DNA from: Lolium rigidum
Lineage: Eukaryota > Streptophyta > Magnoliopsida > Poales > Poaceae
Length of the DNA stretch: 64,000 nucleotides
Reading direction: 5' to 3'
Assembly: GCF_022539505.1 (NCBI RefSeq)
Contig: NC_061512.1
Coordinates: forward strand, 154,177,962-154,241,961
Part shown: positions 1-10,742 of the stretch, in pieces
How the letters are laid out: every line of letters begins with the position of its first letter
Numbering within the stretch: position 1 is the first letter of the stretch
Notes under the pieces: model-generated
What the model saw: only the letters and a program-made list of their open reading frames with translations
What the model was told of the DNA's origin: nothing
Databases searched by the model: none
Position numbers and translations under genes: made by a program

Positions 1-195
1 GTGTGTTGGAGACACAAGAGACTTCTTGCTTTGTGGTTGCAGGGTTGCATGAGAGGGATATCTTTGACCTCTTCCTCCCTGAGTTCGATAAACCTTGGGT
101 GATCCACTTAAGGGAAAACTTGCTGCTGTTCTACAAACCTCTGCTCTTGGAGGCCCAACACTGTCTACAGGAAAGGAGGGGGAACATAGACATCA
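1..195 (+). repeat. 3' end of a TGATACG subfamily-2 LTR, truncated by the window edge
   Basis: This matches the last part of the complete subfamily-2 LTR at 12250-13713 (shared GTGTTGG.GACACAAGAG block, shared end at GACATCA). It ends at 195, and the sequence then continues in the 3' internal region of a related element, so this is the right end of an LTR inserted there. The right-hand 5 bp flank is GTTGC. The left end lies outside the window, so solo LTR versus full element cannot be decided. Confidence 0.8.
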
Positions 196-462
196 GTTGC
201 TTCAATACCTTTTCTTTGATTTATTGCTTTATGAGTCAACTCTTATGCAAGATTTATTGATGCTTGTCTTGAAGTACTATTCATGAAAAGTCTTTGCTTT
301 ATGATTCAGTTGTTTACTCATGTCATTACCATTGTTTTGATCGCTGCATTAATTACATATGCTTACAATAGTATGATCAAGGTTATGATGGCATGTCACT
401 TCAGAAATTATCTTTGTTATCGTTTGCCTGCTCGGGTCGAGCAGAACTAAGCTTGGGGATGC
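196..462 (+). mobile_element. 3' internal tail of a TGATACG-family element
   Basis: Non-coding 3' region of a Gypsy-type element, alignable by eye to 3558-3809, 33040-33304 and, inverted, 44869-45130. It ends with a short hairpin (428-444) and the polypurine tract AACTAAGCTTGGGGATGC directly before the LTR at 463. It carries no ORF. Confidence 0.85.
428..444 (+). other. Pre-polypurine-tract hairpin, copy 1
   Basis: CTGCTCG (428-434) pairs with CGAGCAG (438-444) across a 3-nt loop. The polypurine tract follows immediately. The corresponding positions in other copies keep pairing with different bases (see findings). Confidence 0.75.
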
Positions 463-2066
463 TGATACGTCTCCAACGTATCGATAATTTCTTATGTTCC
501 ATGCTACATTATTGATGATATCTACATGTTTTATACAGATTATATGTCGTATTTATGCATTTTCCGGCACTAACATATTAACAAGATGCCGAAGAGCCAG
601 TTGTTGTTTTCTGCTGTTTTTGGTTTCAGAAATCCTAGTAACGAAATATTCTCGGAATTGGACGAAATCAACGCCCAGGGTCCTATTTTGCCACGAAGCT
701 TCCAGAAGACCGAAGGAGAGTCGAAGTGGGGCCACGAGGTGGCGACACACCAGGGCGGCGCGGCCTAGGCCCTGGCCGCGCCGACCTATGGTGTGGGCCC
801 CTCGTGCCGCCTCTTTACCTGCCCTTCCGCCTACAAATAGCCTCCGTCGCGAAAGCCCCAGTACCGAGAGCCACGATACGGAAAACCTTACTGAGGCGCC
901 GCCGCCGCCAATCCCATCTCGGGGGATTCAGGAGATCGCCTCCGGCACCCTGCCGGAGAGGGGATTCATCTCCCGGAGGACTCTCCACCGCCATGGTCGC
1001 CTTCGGAGTGATGAGTGAGTAGTTCACCCCTGGACTATGGGTCCATAGCAGTAGCTAGATGGTTGTCTTCTCCTCATTGTGCTTCATTGTTGGATCTTGT
1101 GAGCTGCCTAACATGATCAAGATCATCTATCTATAATTCTATATGTTGTGTTTGTCGGGATCCGATGGATAGAGAATACTATGTTATGTTAATTATCAAG
1201 TTATTACATATGTGTTGTTTATGATCTTGCATGCTCTCCGTTATTAGTAGAGGCTACGGCCAAGTTTTTACTCTTAACTCCAAGAGGGAGTATTTATGCT
1301 CGATAGTGGGTTCATGCCTCCATTAAATCCGGGACGAGTGACGAAAGTTCTAAGGTTGTGGATGTGCTTTGTTGCCACTAGGGATAAAACATTGATGCTA
1401 TGTCCGAGGATGTAGTTATTGATTACATTACGCACCATACTTAATGCAATTGTCTGTTGTTTTGCAACTTAATACTGGAAGGGGTTCGGATGATAACCTG
1501 AAGGTGGACTTTTTAGGCATAGATGCATGTTTGGATAGCGGTCTATGTACTTTGTCGTAATGCCCAATTAAATCTCACAATATTTATCATATCATGTATG
1601 TGCATTGTTATGCCCTCTCTATTTGTCATTTGCCCGACTGTAATTTGTTCACCCAACATGCTTTTATCTTATGGGAGAGACACCTCTAGTGAACTGTGGA
1701 CCCCGGTCCTATTCTTTACATCTGAAATACAATCTACTGCAATACTTGTTCTTTACTTGTTCTCTGCAAACAATCATCTTCCACACAATACGGTTAATCC
1801 TTTGTTACTGACAAGCCGGTGAGATTGACAACCTCACTGTTTCGTTGGGGCAAAGTACTTTGGTTGTGTTTTGCAGGTTCCACGTTGGCGCCGGAATCCC
1901 TGGTGTTGCGCCGCATTACATTCCGCCACCATCAACCTTCAACGTGCTTCTTGGCTCCTCCTGGTTCGATTAAACCTTGGTTTCTTTCTGAGGGAAAACT
2001 TACTGCTGTGCGCATCACACCTTCCTCTTGGGGTTCCCAACGGACGTGTCAATTATACGCACATCA
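463..2066 (+). repeat. 3' LTR of a TGATACG subfamily-1 element
   Basis: It starts TGATACGTCTCC right after a polypurine tract and ends ...ACATCA at 2066, about 1.6 kb, matching other subfamily-1 LTRs in the window. It contains a GC-rich U3 hairpin (746-795), a weak TATA-like stretch near 829-839 and a perfect 8-bp hairpin at 940-958. The sequence after 2066 is the 3' internal region of another element, so the element owning this LTR was inserted there from the left. Right flank is TGCGT; its left end is outside the window. Confidence 0.85.
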
Positions 2067-3809
2067 TGCGTATGAACACATGTGTTCTTAGCTTTACTTT
2101 TAATGTTCATGGCGAAGGATGAAACTGCTCCGTTCATTGTTATATGGTTGGAAACAGAAAATGCTTCATGTGGTAATTGGTATAATGTCTTGAATAATTT
2201 GATACTTGGCAATTGTTGTGCTCATATAGATCATGTTTAAGCTCTTGCATCATGTACTTTGTACCGATTAATGAAGAACTACCATAGAGCTTGTTGAAAT
2301 TTGGTTTGCATGATTGGTCTCTCTAGAGTCTAGATATTTTCTGGTGAGGTGTTTGAACAACAAGGAAGACAGTGTAGAGTCTTATAATGCTTGCAATATG
2401 TTCTTATGTAAGTTTTGCTGTACCGGTTCATACTTGTGTTTGCTTCAAACAACCTTGCTAGCCTAAGCCTTGTATTGAGAGGGATTACTTCTCGTGCATC
2501 CAAATCCTTGAGCCAAAAACTATGCCATTTGTGTCCACCATACCTACCTACTACATGGTATTTCTCTTCCATTCCAAAGTAAATTACTTGAGTGCTACCT
2601 TTAAAATTCTATTCTTTGTCTTTGCAATATATAGCTCATGGGAAAATAGCCTTAAAAACTATTGTGGTAAAGAATATGTAGCTTATGTATCTTATTTCTT
2701 ATAAGTTGCTTGTTGAGCGGTAACCATGTTTCTGGGGATGCCACCAACTATTACACCTTTGTTGAATATCATGTGAGTTGATATGCATGTTCGTCTTGTC
2801 TGAAGCAAGGGTGATTTATCATGATCAAATGGTTTGAGTATGCATATTGTTAGAGAAGAACATTGGGCCGCTAACTAAAGCCATGAATCATGGTGGAAGT
2901 TTCAGTTTGGACATCAATCCTCAATCTCTTATGAGAATATTATCTGTTGTTGAATGCTTATGCATTAAAGAGGAGTCAATTACCTGTTGTCTATGTTGTC
3001 CCGATATGGATGTCTAAGTTGAGAATAATCAAAAGCGAGAAATCCAATGCGAACTTTCTCCTTAGAACTTTGTACAGGCGGCATAGAGGTACCCCTTTGT
3101 GACACTTGGTTGAAACATATGTTATGCAATGATAATCCATGTGAATCCATGTAAATCCAAGCTAATTAGAATAAGGTGCGAGCACTATTGGTAATCTATG
3201 CATGAGGCTTGCAACTTATAAGATGTCTTATACATAACACATATGATTTATTACTACCGTTGACAAAATTGTTTCTATGTTTTCAAAATAAAAGCTCTAG
3301 CACAAAAATAGTAATCCATGCTTCCCTCTGCGAAGGGCCTATCTTTTACTTTATGTTGAGTCAGTTTACCTACTTCTTTCTATCTTAGAAGCAAACACTT
3401 GTGTCAACTGTGTGCATTGATTCATACATACTTGCTTATTTGCATTCATCATATTACTTTGTGTTGACAATTATCCATGAGATATACATGTTGAAGTTGA
3501 AAGCAACTGCTGAAACTTATATCTTCCTTTGTGTTGCTTCAAAGCTTTCAACGGAGAATCTATTGCTTTATGAGTTAACTCTTATGCAAGTCTTATTGAT
3601 GCTTGTCTTGAAAGTACTATTCATGAAAAGTCTTTGCTATATGATTTAGTTGTTTAATCATTGTCTTTACCATTGCTTCGAATCACTGCATTCATCTCAT
3701 ATGCTTTACAATAGTATTGATCATGATTATGATAGCATGTCACTTCAGAAATTATCTTTGTTATCGTTTACCTACTCGAGGGCGAGTAGGAACTAAGCTT
3801 GGGGATGCT
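2067..3809 (+). mobile_element. 3' internal non-coding region of the outer TGATACG element
   Basis: No ORF of note. The sequence is collinear with 31565-33304 in the subfamily-2 element and, inverted, with 44869-46580 in element D, so it is the 3' untranslated part of the family. It ends with a perfect 8-bp hairpin (3771-3790) and AACTAAGCTTGGGGATGCT before the LTR at 3810. The 5' part of this element lies left of the window. Confidence 0.85.
3771..3790 (+). other. Pre-polypurine-tract hairpin, copy 2
   Basis: CCTACTCG (3771-3778) and CGAGTAGG (3783-3790) form a perfect 8-bp stem with loop AGGG, a few bases before the polypurine tract. Confidence 0.8.
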
Positions 3810-4710
3810 TGATACGTCTCAAACATATCTATAATTTTTTATGTTCCATGCTACTTTTATGATGATACTCACATGTTTTATACACACTTTATGTCATTAT
3901 TATGCATTTTCCGGCAATAACCTATTGACGAGATGCCGAAGAGCCAGTTGTTGTTTTCTGTTGTTTTTGGTTTCAGAAATCCTACAAAGGAAATATTCTC
4001 GGAATTGGACGAAATCAACGCCTAGGGTCTTATTCTTCCACGGAGATTCCAGAAGACCGAAGAGCATACGAAGTGGGGCCACGAGGGCCAGTAACCATAG
4101 GGCGGCGCGGCCTGCATGGGGCCCGTGTCGGCCTATGGTGTGGGGCCCCTGCGCCGCCTCCAACCCTGCCCTTCCGCCTACTTATAGCCTTCGTCGCGAA
4201 AACCCCTGTACCGAGAGCCACGATACGGAAATACTTCCAGAGACGCAGCCGCCGCCAATCCCATCTCGGGGGATTCAGGAGATCGCCTCCGGTACCCTGC
4301 CGGAGAGGGGAATCATCTCCCGGAGGACTCTTCATCACCATGATCGCCTCCGGATTGATGTGTGAGTAGTTCACCCCTGGACTATGGGTCCATAGCAGTA
4401 GCTAGATGGTTGTCTTCTCCTCTTGTGCTATCATGTTAGATCTTGTGAGCTGCCTATCATGGTCAAGATCATCTATTTGTAATGATACATGTTGTGTTTG
4501 TTGGGATCCGATGAATATGGAATACTATGTCAAGTTGATTATCAATCTATCATATATGTGTTTTTTATGTTCTTGCATGCTCTCCGTTGCTAGTAGAGGC
4601 TCTGCCCAAGTTGATACTTGTAACTCCAAGAGGGAGTATTTATGCTCGATAGTGGGTTCATGCCTCCATTGAATCTGGGACAGTGACAGAAAGTTCTAAG
4701 GTTGTAGATG

Positions 4711-5874
4711 TGTTGCGGTCAGAAACCCACCGGCGGGCAGCGACGGGCAACACCGTAGAGCCGGGAATCTCCCAGGACTGCGGCTGGCCCTGGTCCCTCC
4801 GAGCGACGGCCGGCAAAGCCTTCTGCACACACGTCCGATGCTGTCGCAAGGGCGTGCCACCTGACCTATACCTGGTCAGGAAGGTGTTGGATGATGCCTC
4901 GCTTAGTTTCCTGCATGGCATACACGTAAACATTAAATACGAGCCTCGATCGGCTCTCAGGTTATCTCGTGAATCGGCTCAAAGAGCCGATCCACCCATG
5001 ATGCGTACGAGGTGTACGATCGGATGGTGGTCCTGCTTGATCAAGATAAAGCTAAAGCGACCTACTACGATTTGGGGTTTTCACCGCACAATCGGAACAT
5101 CCTACTCGTGATTGGGCCTCGCGCTTGCGTACGGTGATCGTAAGCCGATCCTAGACAGGGCCTAAAAACCAACACGAGGTTGATCCCCGGAACATCCTGT
5201 CTAGGGCTAGCAAACTACACCCTACGCGCCGCTGGATCCTCCAACCCTTTGTAGGGCCTAACAATGCAGATATTAAACTAATCCTTGAAGAACAAGGAGC
5301 AATCATAACGGATCGGATCTACTAAACAATGATCAAGCGGGGTGCCGCCCTTACACCCGTGATAGGCGTAAGGGCGGCTAGATGCCTAAGGGTTGCACGG
5401 CGATAGCATATGATACGAAGAACAATGCTAACCCTAAAACACCTATGATAACTACGTTGCTCGCCATCAAAAAGGCTTCAGTACGAGCAACGCATGGACG
5501 ACGAAGAAACGTGTGCTGCCTAGATCGCAAGATGCGATCTAGGCAGTATGGTGCTTACCCGGAAGAAACCCTCGAGACGGGGGAGTTGGCGATGCGCCGA
5601 GATTGGTTTGTGTTGAACGTTGGTTGTTGTTTATTTCATAAACCCTAGATACATATTTATAGTCCGGGGGACTTTCTAATTCAGGCGTGCACCTAACCGT
5701 GCACGGGTTAAACTCTAACTCCTAACCGACACGTATCCTACTATGGTACAGATACACGGGAATTAGCCCAAACTTGGTGCACAACGCCGATTCATGTATT
5801 TCTTCTATGTATATTCTTCAAGCCTATCTCCAATCGCGGCCCACCTCTGATCCGGTCAAATTCTGGTGATAACA
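4711..5874 (-). repeat. Element A 3' LTR
   Basis: It reads TGTTATCACC...CGCAACA on the minus strand, with TG/CA ends. It contains perfect inverted repeats at 4973-4991 (ATCGGCTC/GAGCCGAT, 3-nt loop), 5344-5378 (11-bp arms) and 5516-5546 (13-bp arms). Confidence 0.92.
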
Positions 5875-5888
5875 CATGCCCCCTGGTT
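5875..5888 (-). other. Element A polypurine tract
   Basis: The minus strand reads AACCAGGGGGCATG immediately before the 3' LTR start TGTTATCACC, the expected place and composition for plus-strand priming. Confidence 0.7.
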
Positions 5889-6085
5889 TTGGAAATTACA
5901 TTTCCAAAATCATTACGCTTTTCCTTCGTCGGGTCATGTCGTGGCAGAGCAGAAACCGCCGCAGAATCCTTCATCATGATGCCTTACCTCCTCCACTCCT
6001 CCGCGTGGCCTGACAATTCATTTTTTCCTTCTGTTGGGCACCACTTCCTCGGAAACTGCTGTGGCATTGAACCTCCACTGTATCC

Positions 6086-6094
6086 TTTATTTAA
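6086..6094 (+). promoter_or_regulatory. TATA-like box upstream of the antisense ORF
   Basis: TTTATTTAA about 80 bp upstream of the ATG at 6173, followed by a pyrimidine-rich leader. Position and sequence only; no expression evidence. Confidence 0.35.
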
Positions 6095-6172
6095 CCGTGT
6101 CGAGCAGTTCGCCTTTTCACCCTCCAGCTTCCGTACTAGCCATCGGCAAAGAACCCCCATTCTTCCATAGCC

Positions 6173-6535
6173 ATGTCTCCTTCCTCCTCCGAGCACGATT
6201 CCTCCATCTGGTCCGAGGATGACAAATCCTTGACTGACGGAGAGGACGACCTCCGATTCCTCGTCGACGGGGAGGAGGAGGCGGAGAGCGAGGATGACCG
6301 CTTCTCCTGGGATGACTACACCTCCTCCGAGGAAGAGGTGGAGGATGACGACGATGACTCCCTCGAAGGTTACCCACCGGCGAAGTGCCTCCTCGTCTGG
6401 TGGGACGACGACAGCGATGACGACCATGAGGAAGACGAGGCTCCCGTAGAAGGCTACGGGAGCAGCGATGAGGAGCCTATCAGCAGCCGCTCCGGCGGCA
6501 GTGACGACGGCGACGAGGGCAGCAACGGCCCTTAG
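6173..6535 (+). CDS. Antisense acidic ORF in element A (120 aa, unknown function)
   Basis: The frame runs from ATG at 6173 to TAG at 6533-6535, on the strand opposite to gag-protease, between that frame and the 3' LTR. The product is extremely acidic: by my count 47 of 120 residues are Asp or Glu, with Ser-rich N and C termini and only a few Trp/Phe/Leu residues. I see no catalytic motif, membrane segment or zinc ligand set. A TATA-like TTTATTTAA lies at 6086-6094, about 80 bp before the ATG, and a CT-rich leader follows it, so an independent transcription unit is plausible. Additional antisense ORFs are known in some plant LTR retrotransposons. Alternatives are a fortuitous frame in GA-rich repeat DNA or a captured host fragment. 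No function is assigned. Confidence 0.5.
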   Translation: MSPSSSEHDSSIWSEDDKSLTDGEDDLRFLVDGEEEAESEDDRFSWDDYTSSEEEVEDDDDDSLEGYPPAKCLLVWWDDDSDDDHEEDEAPVEGYGSSDEEPISSRSGGSDDGDEGSNGP

Positions 6536-6695
6536 ATTAGGGACTAGTAGTAGTAGTCGGCTTTTGTTCTTTCTTCCCCGAGCAATCGGCTCTTTCCTTG
6601 TAAGAAATCCCACTATTAATGAAGAGAGTATTCCTCAATTAGCCTTGCTTTCCTCTCAACTTTGCCGATTGTCGAAACGAAGTCGCTGTACAAAG

Positions 6696-7352
6696 AGCCG
6701 ATGACAGGGCATCGGCTTGCACTATAACCGCGATTCGAGGCCAAGCCGTTGCCTATCCACACGGTCCAACAGGTCTAGTTTCCGTCCAAACCACCTCAAA
6801 CGTGCAAATTGGACTCCTCAACAAACCACTAGGGTGACTTATCCCAAATATTATGATTGAGCTTGCTCCTCTAGAGTCGATGACCATGCATCGGCTTTTA
6901 TTATTCTGAAGTCGATGCCCATGCATCGGCTGTACGCATACTGTCGTCCCTTCATGCTTGTATACTGAAGTCGATGTCTGTACATCGGCTGTGGATTTTT
7001 TTTTACGGGCCGATTTTTCTATCGGCCCCCAATGTTTCATTGCACATGTACCGCACATGCTCATCTGATTAGGTGCCCCCCGAGCCGATTCTGCCAGGTA
7101 ACTGCTGAAATCGGCTCTGTAATTAGCCAAGGCACTATATGTGAACGTCGGCTCTGTTAGGACCAGTGTAGATTTCTTCCAACCCATCAGCCGACGCAAA
7201 CTCATTGCCCATTAGATTGATGTTGAACCCAAGCAGAATGAATGGTGAAGATAATTTTGGCCGATTGCTAGAATCGGCCTCCATGTTGCTTGCTCGACGA
7301 AGGTTTTGCAATGTTCCTCCATCAATCCTTGGGGCCGATCACCTGGATCGGC
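6696..7352. repeat. Run of short GCCGAT/ATCGGC hairpins in element A
   Basis: At least eight short inverted repeats in about 650 bp: 6696-6717, 6878-6893, 6913-6928, 6972-6987, 7007-7028, 7082-7117, 7259-7279 and 7334-7352. Most share a GCCGAT core or its CGATG sub-core with the complement a few bases on. The region is non-coding, 3' of the gag-protease stop on the minus strand. Confidence 0.75.
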
Positions 7353-7384
7353 ATCGCCACGTTCGTCCATCGATGTTGCTTTTG

Positions 7385-10300
7385 TTACACGGTCAGGCCG
7401 GTGGATAAAACCAGCCTAACCCCGTCCTTTGTTACGTCGATGCGCTCGCAGTCGTCCAAATTGATGCCTGAGAGTGGCTCTTGGCCTGATGTCTCCCAAA
7501 CGTTCATGCCAGCCGTTGAAATCTCGGCTGAATCATCTGCATGGACGACTTCTACTTCATCTCCATCCCACTGTATTAGGCATTGGTGCATCGTGGATGG
7601 GATGCAACAGTTGGCGTGGATCCAATCTCTCCCTAGTAAGACAACATAGGAGCTCTTGCTGTCGACAATAAAGAATGTTGTAGGGACAGTTTTCCTTCCT
7701 ACGGTCAGATCCACGTTCAGAACACCTTGTGCGTCAGATGCTTGGCCGTTGAAATCGCTCAGTGTCACATTGGTCTTGATCAGATCCGAGCTGGAGCGTC
7801 CCAACCGACGTAGCATGGAGTATGGCATAATGTTAACTGCCGCTCCGGTGTCCACCAACATCTTGTTGACAGGCTGCCCATTGATGTAACCTCGCAAGTA
7901 TAGGGCCTTCAGATGCCTGTAGCTTCTCTCTCGTGGCTTCTCAAAGATGACCGGCCGTGGGCCGCAGTCAAGTTGTGCCACAGGTGCTTCGTCTAATCCT
8001 GGAGCGCTAAACTCCGTTGGAAGGATGAAGACCATGTTTGTGCCAGCCGATGTCTCATCATCGGCTTTCTTCTGTCTGGGGCGCCACTCTTTCCTTTGTG
8101 GCCGACCTTCTTCGTCCAGGGTTCGCTGAACTTTAGCGGCCAGATCAGGCCGCGCCTTCCTCAACGTGTGCAGGTATAACCTTTCGGCTTCCTCCAACCC
8201 ACGTAGACGCTGAACCCTTCGCTTTTGGGAACGGCTGAGCCCATCAGGGCACCACCTTGGCCGATGATACTTGTCTTCTTCTTCATCATCGTCCTCTAGT
8301 TCCTCGAGATCTTCCACCCGAGCGGACTCAGCATGCTTGTTCCGAGGCGGGAGAGGCCCTAGACGTTTGAACACGGACACGTTAGCTGCATCCTTCTTCT
8401 TTTGTTTACATTCTGGGCAGTTGCCGATTGTAGGCAATCGGCTCATTCCTGAATCCCAGCAGTGTCTGAAGAAGGGGCAGTCCCAGTGCCTATCCTCGTC
8501 GTCTTGCTCCCTCGACTTCTCCTTGGCGTGGCGCTCATATCGCTCCTCGTCGCGATCATGCCGACGACGTCTCCTGTCGTCCCTAGCCAGACGATCTTTT
8601 TCATCATCGTCGTTGTATCGCCGGCGTTGGTCGTATTGACCCACATACTTGTTGAGGAGGTGATCAGAGAGAGGTCGCTGATATCTTACGTTCCTCACTT
8701 CTCCCTCTGTGATGTAGCGCTTGCCATCGTGGCGGAGCCGATCGCGTGGAGCGGCCTCCTCTGTATCATTGCTATGAGAGCAGCTGCCCTCATCTCCGTC
8801 CTTACCAGAGTGGTGACCAGGTCCTACCATGTTGATATTGCACGAGAAATCTGGCTGGCACCCTCCATGGCAAGTATACTCCACCATGTTAACGGCGGGG
8901 AAGGGGTGTGTGTCGACCTTCATGGCGTACTGGTTAAAAATTAGCCGCCCTTGCTCTATCGCCATTTGGACCTGTTGACGCCACACCCTGCAGTCGTTGG
9001 TGGCGTGGGTGAACGTGTTATGCCATTTGCAGTATGGCTTTCCGTTCAGCTCTTGCACCGTGGGGATCTTGTGGCTTTCGGGTAACTTTAGCTGCTTCTC
9101 CTTGAGTAAGAGGTCGAAAATCTGCTCAGCTTTGGCCACGTCGAAGTCAAACCCTGTTGGAGGACTTTGTGGCTTAACCCACTTACAGGACACGGGGCTT
9201 GCCCCCCGAATCCATTCAGCCACTGCTACCTCTTGATCTCCCGCAGCACCTTCATCTTCGTCTGCCTCAACCAGGACCACCGCGCGCTTGAATTTATCCT
9301 GCTAAACATCTGGGTGGCGCTGTTCATATGCTGACAGCTTCTGCACCATGTGCGCCAGCGAAGGGTAGTCTGCTTGGGAGGCCACGTCCTTGATCGATGA
9401 TGAGAGGCCCACCTCCGCCAACTCGACTACTTCTTTTTCACTTACATGAACCGAATAGCATCGGTTCCTAACGGTCCTGAAGCGCTGGACGTATTCTGCC
9501 ACTGTTTCCCCGCGCTTCTGTCGTACTTGTGCTAGATCGGCAATGCCAGCCTCGGAAGCCTCTGAGTGATACTGCTCGTGGAACTGTTCTTCCAACTGCT
9601 TCCAAGTCCGGATTGAGTTCGGTGGCAGCGATGTGTACCACCCGAAAGCCGATCCTGTGAGGGACTGTGCGAAGAACCTCACACGCAGCTCGTCTGATGC
9701 TGAGATCGCGCCCAGCTGTGCCAAATATCGGCTCACATGCTCGATGGAGCTGGAACCATCTGATCCACTAAACTTTGTGAAGTCAGGGAGCCGATATTTG
9801 GGTGGTAGCGGGATCAATTCGTACTCGTTGGGGTACGGCTTGGTATAGCCGATTGTCCTCCTTGTCGGCATCATGCCGAACTGGTCTTTCAGAATCGTAC
9901 AAATCTGATCCGCGGTGATGGCTGAAGGCGTCGAACCCTGAAGATTCGCCGGGGTGGCATACTTAGCCAGCCATGCTTGCTTTTCTAGCTCTGAGCCAAC
10001 TGTAGGAGCTGAGCTCTGGAGGTTTGTCGGAGTGGCGTACTTAGCTAGCCATGTCTGCTTCTCAAGATCTGTTCCCGACGTTCCTCCTGCTGTTCCGGAA
10101 GTCCCTGCTGTTGCAGCCTGGTTCGAGAGTGCCCAGCTACTGCAGTCCGGCACGTATGCGCACGTGTATCCGTGCGGGATCTCCTTAGGCGCCTCATGTA
10201 AGAATTGGTAGTCACTAGGGTCACCACCAATCTTGTAGACGACGTATGCCGATGAATTCGGCACTTCTGGTGCTGCCAACGCGAACGGAAGTGGTGGACG

Positions 10301-10681
10301 GGACTGGAGTGGCCTTTCTCCATGGTGAGTCCCTAGAGCTGGTCCTGACGGAGGATACTGATGGCTCATGATTTCCTGGATCACGCGCAGAGCGACACGC
10401 TCCAAAGTGTTCACCAGGCTCTCAGAATGGCGGTGCAGCGAATGAGCCACCATGAAGTTGATCTCTCGACGCGGGGACCCGGTGCGTTCTTCTGACGGGG
10501 AGGACAGGTCCACTCCATCGAGCGCGCCTTCAGGTGAGAACCCCTTCCACCTGATGCCATGGGAGCGGGTTCTGTGGAAAGAGCCGATGAGGTCGGCTTC
10601 GAGGACTGCTTTGATCTCGTCATGCTTCTTCTTGAGCTCATCAGTCAGATCCTCGTACTTGACCGGAGGGCCTTCCGCCAT
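7385..10681 (-). CDS. Gag-aspartic protease polyprotein of element A, interrupted by one in-frame UAG
   Basis: One frame from ATG (10681-10679) to 7385, broken only by UAG at 9304-9302. A GTG 45 bp upstream is in frame but overlaps the primer-binding site, so I prefer the ATG. Residues ~303-410 form a retrotransposon Gag core (FFAQSLTGSAFGWY, then W..L...F, then GETVAEYVQRF). Before it lies a tandem repeat of a LEKQ.WLAKYATP.NLQ unit. After the UAG come a zinc-finger-like CX2HX4HX4C (CKWHNTFTHATNDC), Arg/Asp/Glu-rich sequence, a Cys-rich segment and a retropepsin-type protease with active-site DTGA (codons at 7852-7844) followed by the LLGRDWIH block. The protease residues look intact. The frame ends without reverse transcriptase. 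Gag would package the RNA and the protease would process Gag. The UAG may be a nonsense mutation or a read-through site. Confidence 0.88.
9721..9801. repeat. 14-bp perfect inverted repeat within the gag frame
   Basis: CCAAATATCGGCTC (9721-9734) is the exact reverse complement of GAGCCGATATTTGG (9788-9801). It lies inside coding sequence and again contains the GCCGAT core. Confidence 0.7.
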
Positions 10682-10719
10682 CTCGGATGTAGATGGCGAT
10701 GCGGTGGATGTCGAAGATA

Positions 10720-10737
10720 GTCCCACCGGGCGTGCCA
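10720..10737 (-). promoter_or_regulatory. Element A primer-binding site
   Basis: The minus strand reads TGGCACGCCCGGTGGGAC, 5 nt inside the 5' LTR. It starts with the TGG required to pair with a tRNA CCA end. I could not assign the tRNA with confidence. Confidence 0.6.
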
Positions 10738-10742
10738 GAATG

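Noticed and set aside
5984..6613. 209-codon frame on the minus strand opposite the acidic ORF
   Set aside because: It is the complement of GA-rich acidic codons, giving Leu/Val/Ala-rich sequence without motifs. The 6173-6535 frame has the better start context and an upstream TATA-like box.
8271..8944. Plus-strand frames opposite the element A polyprotein
   Set aside because: Serine-rich or hydrophobic shadows of the Arg/Asp-rich coding region on the other strand.
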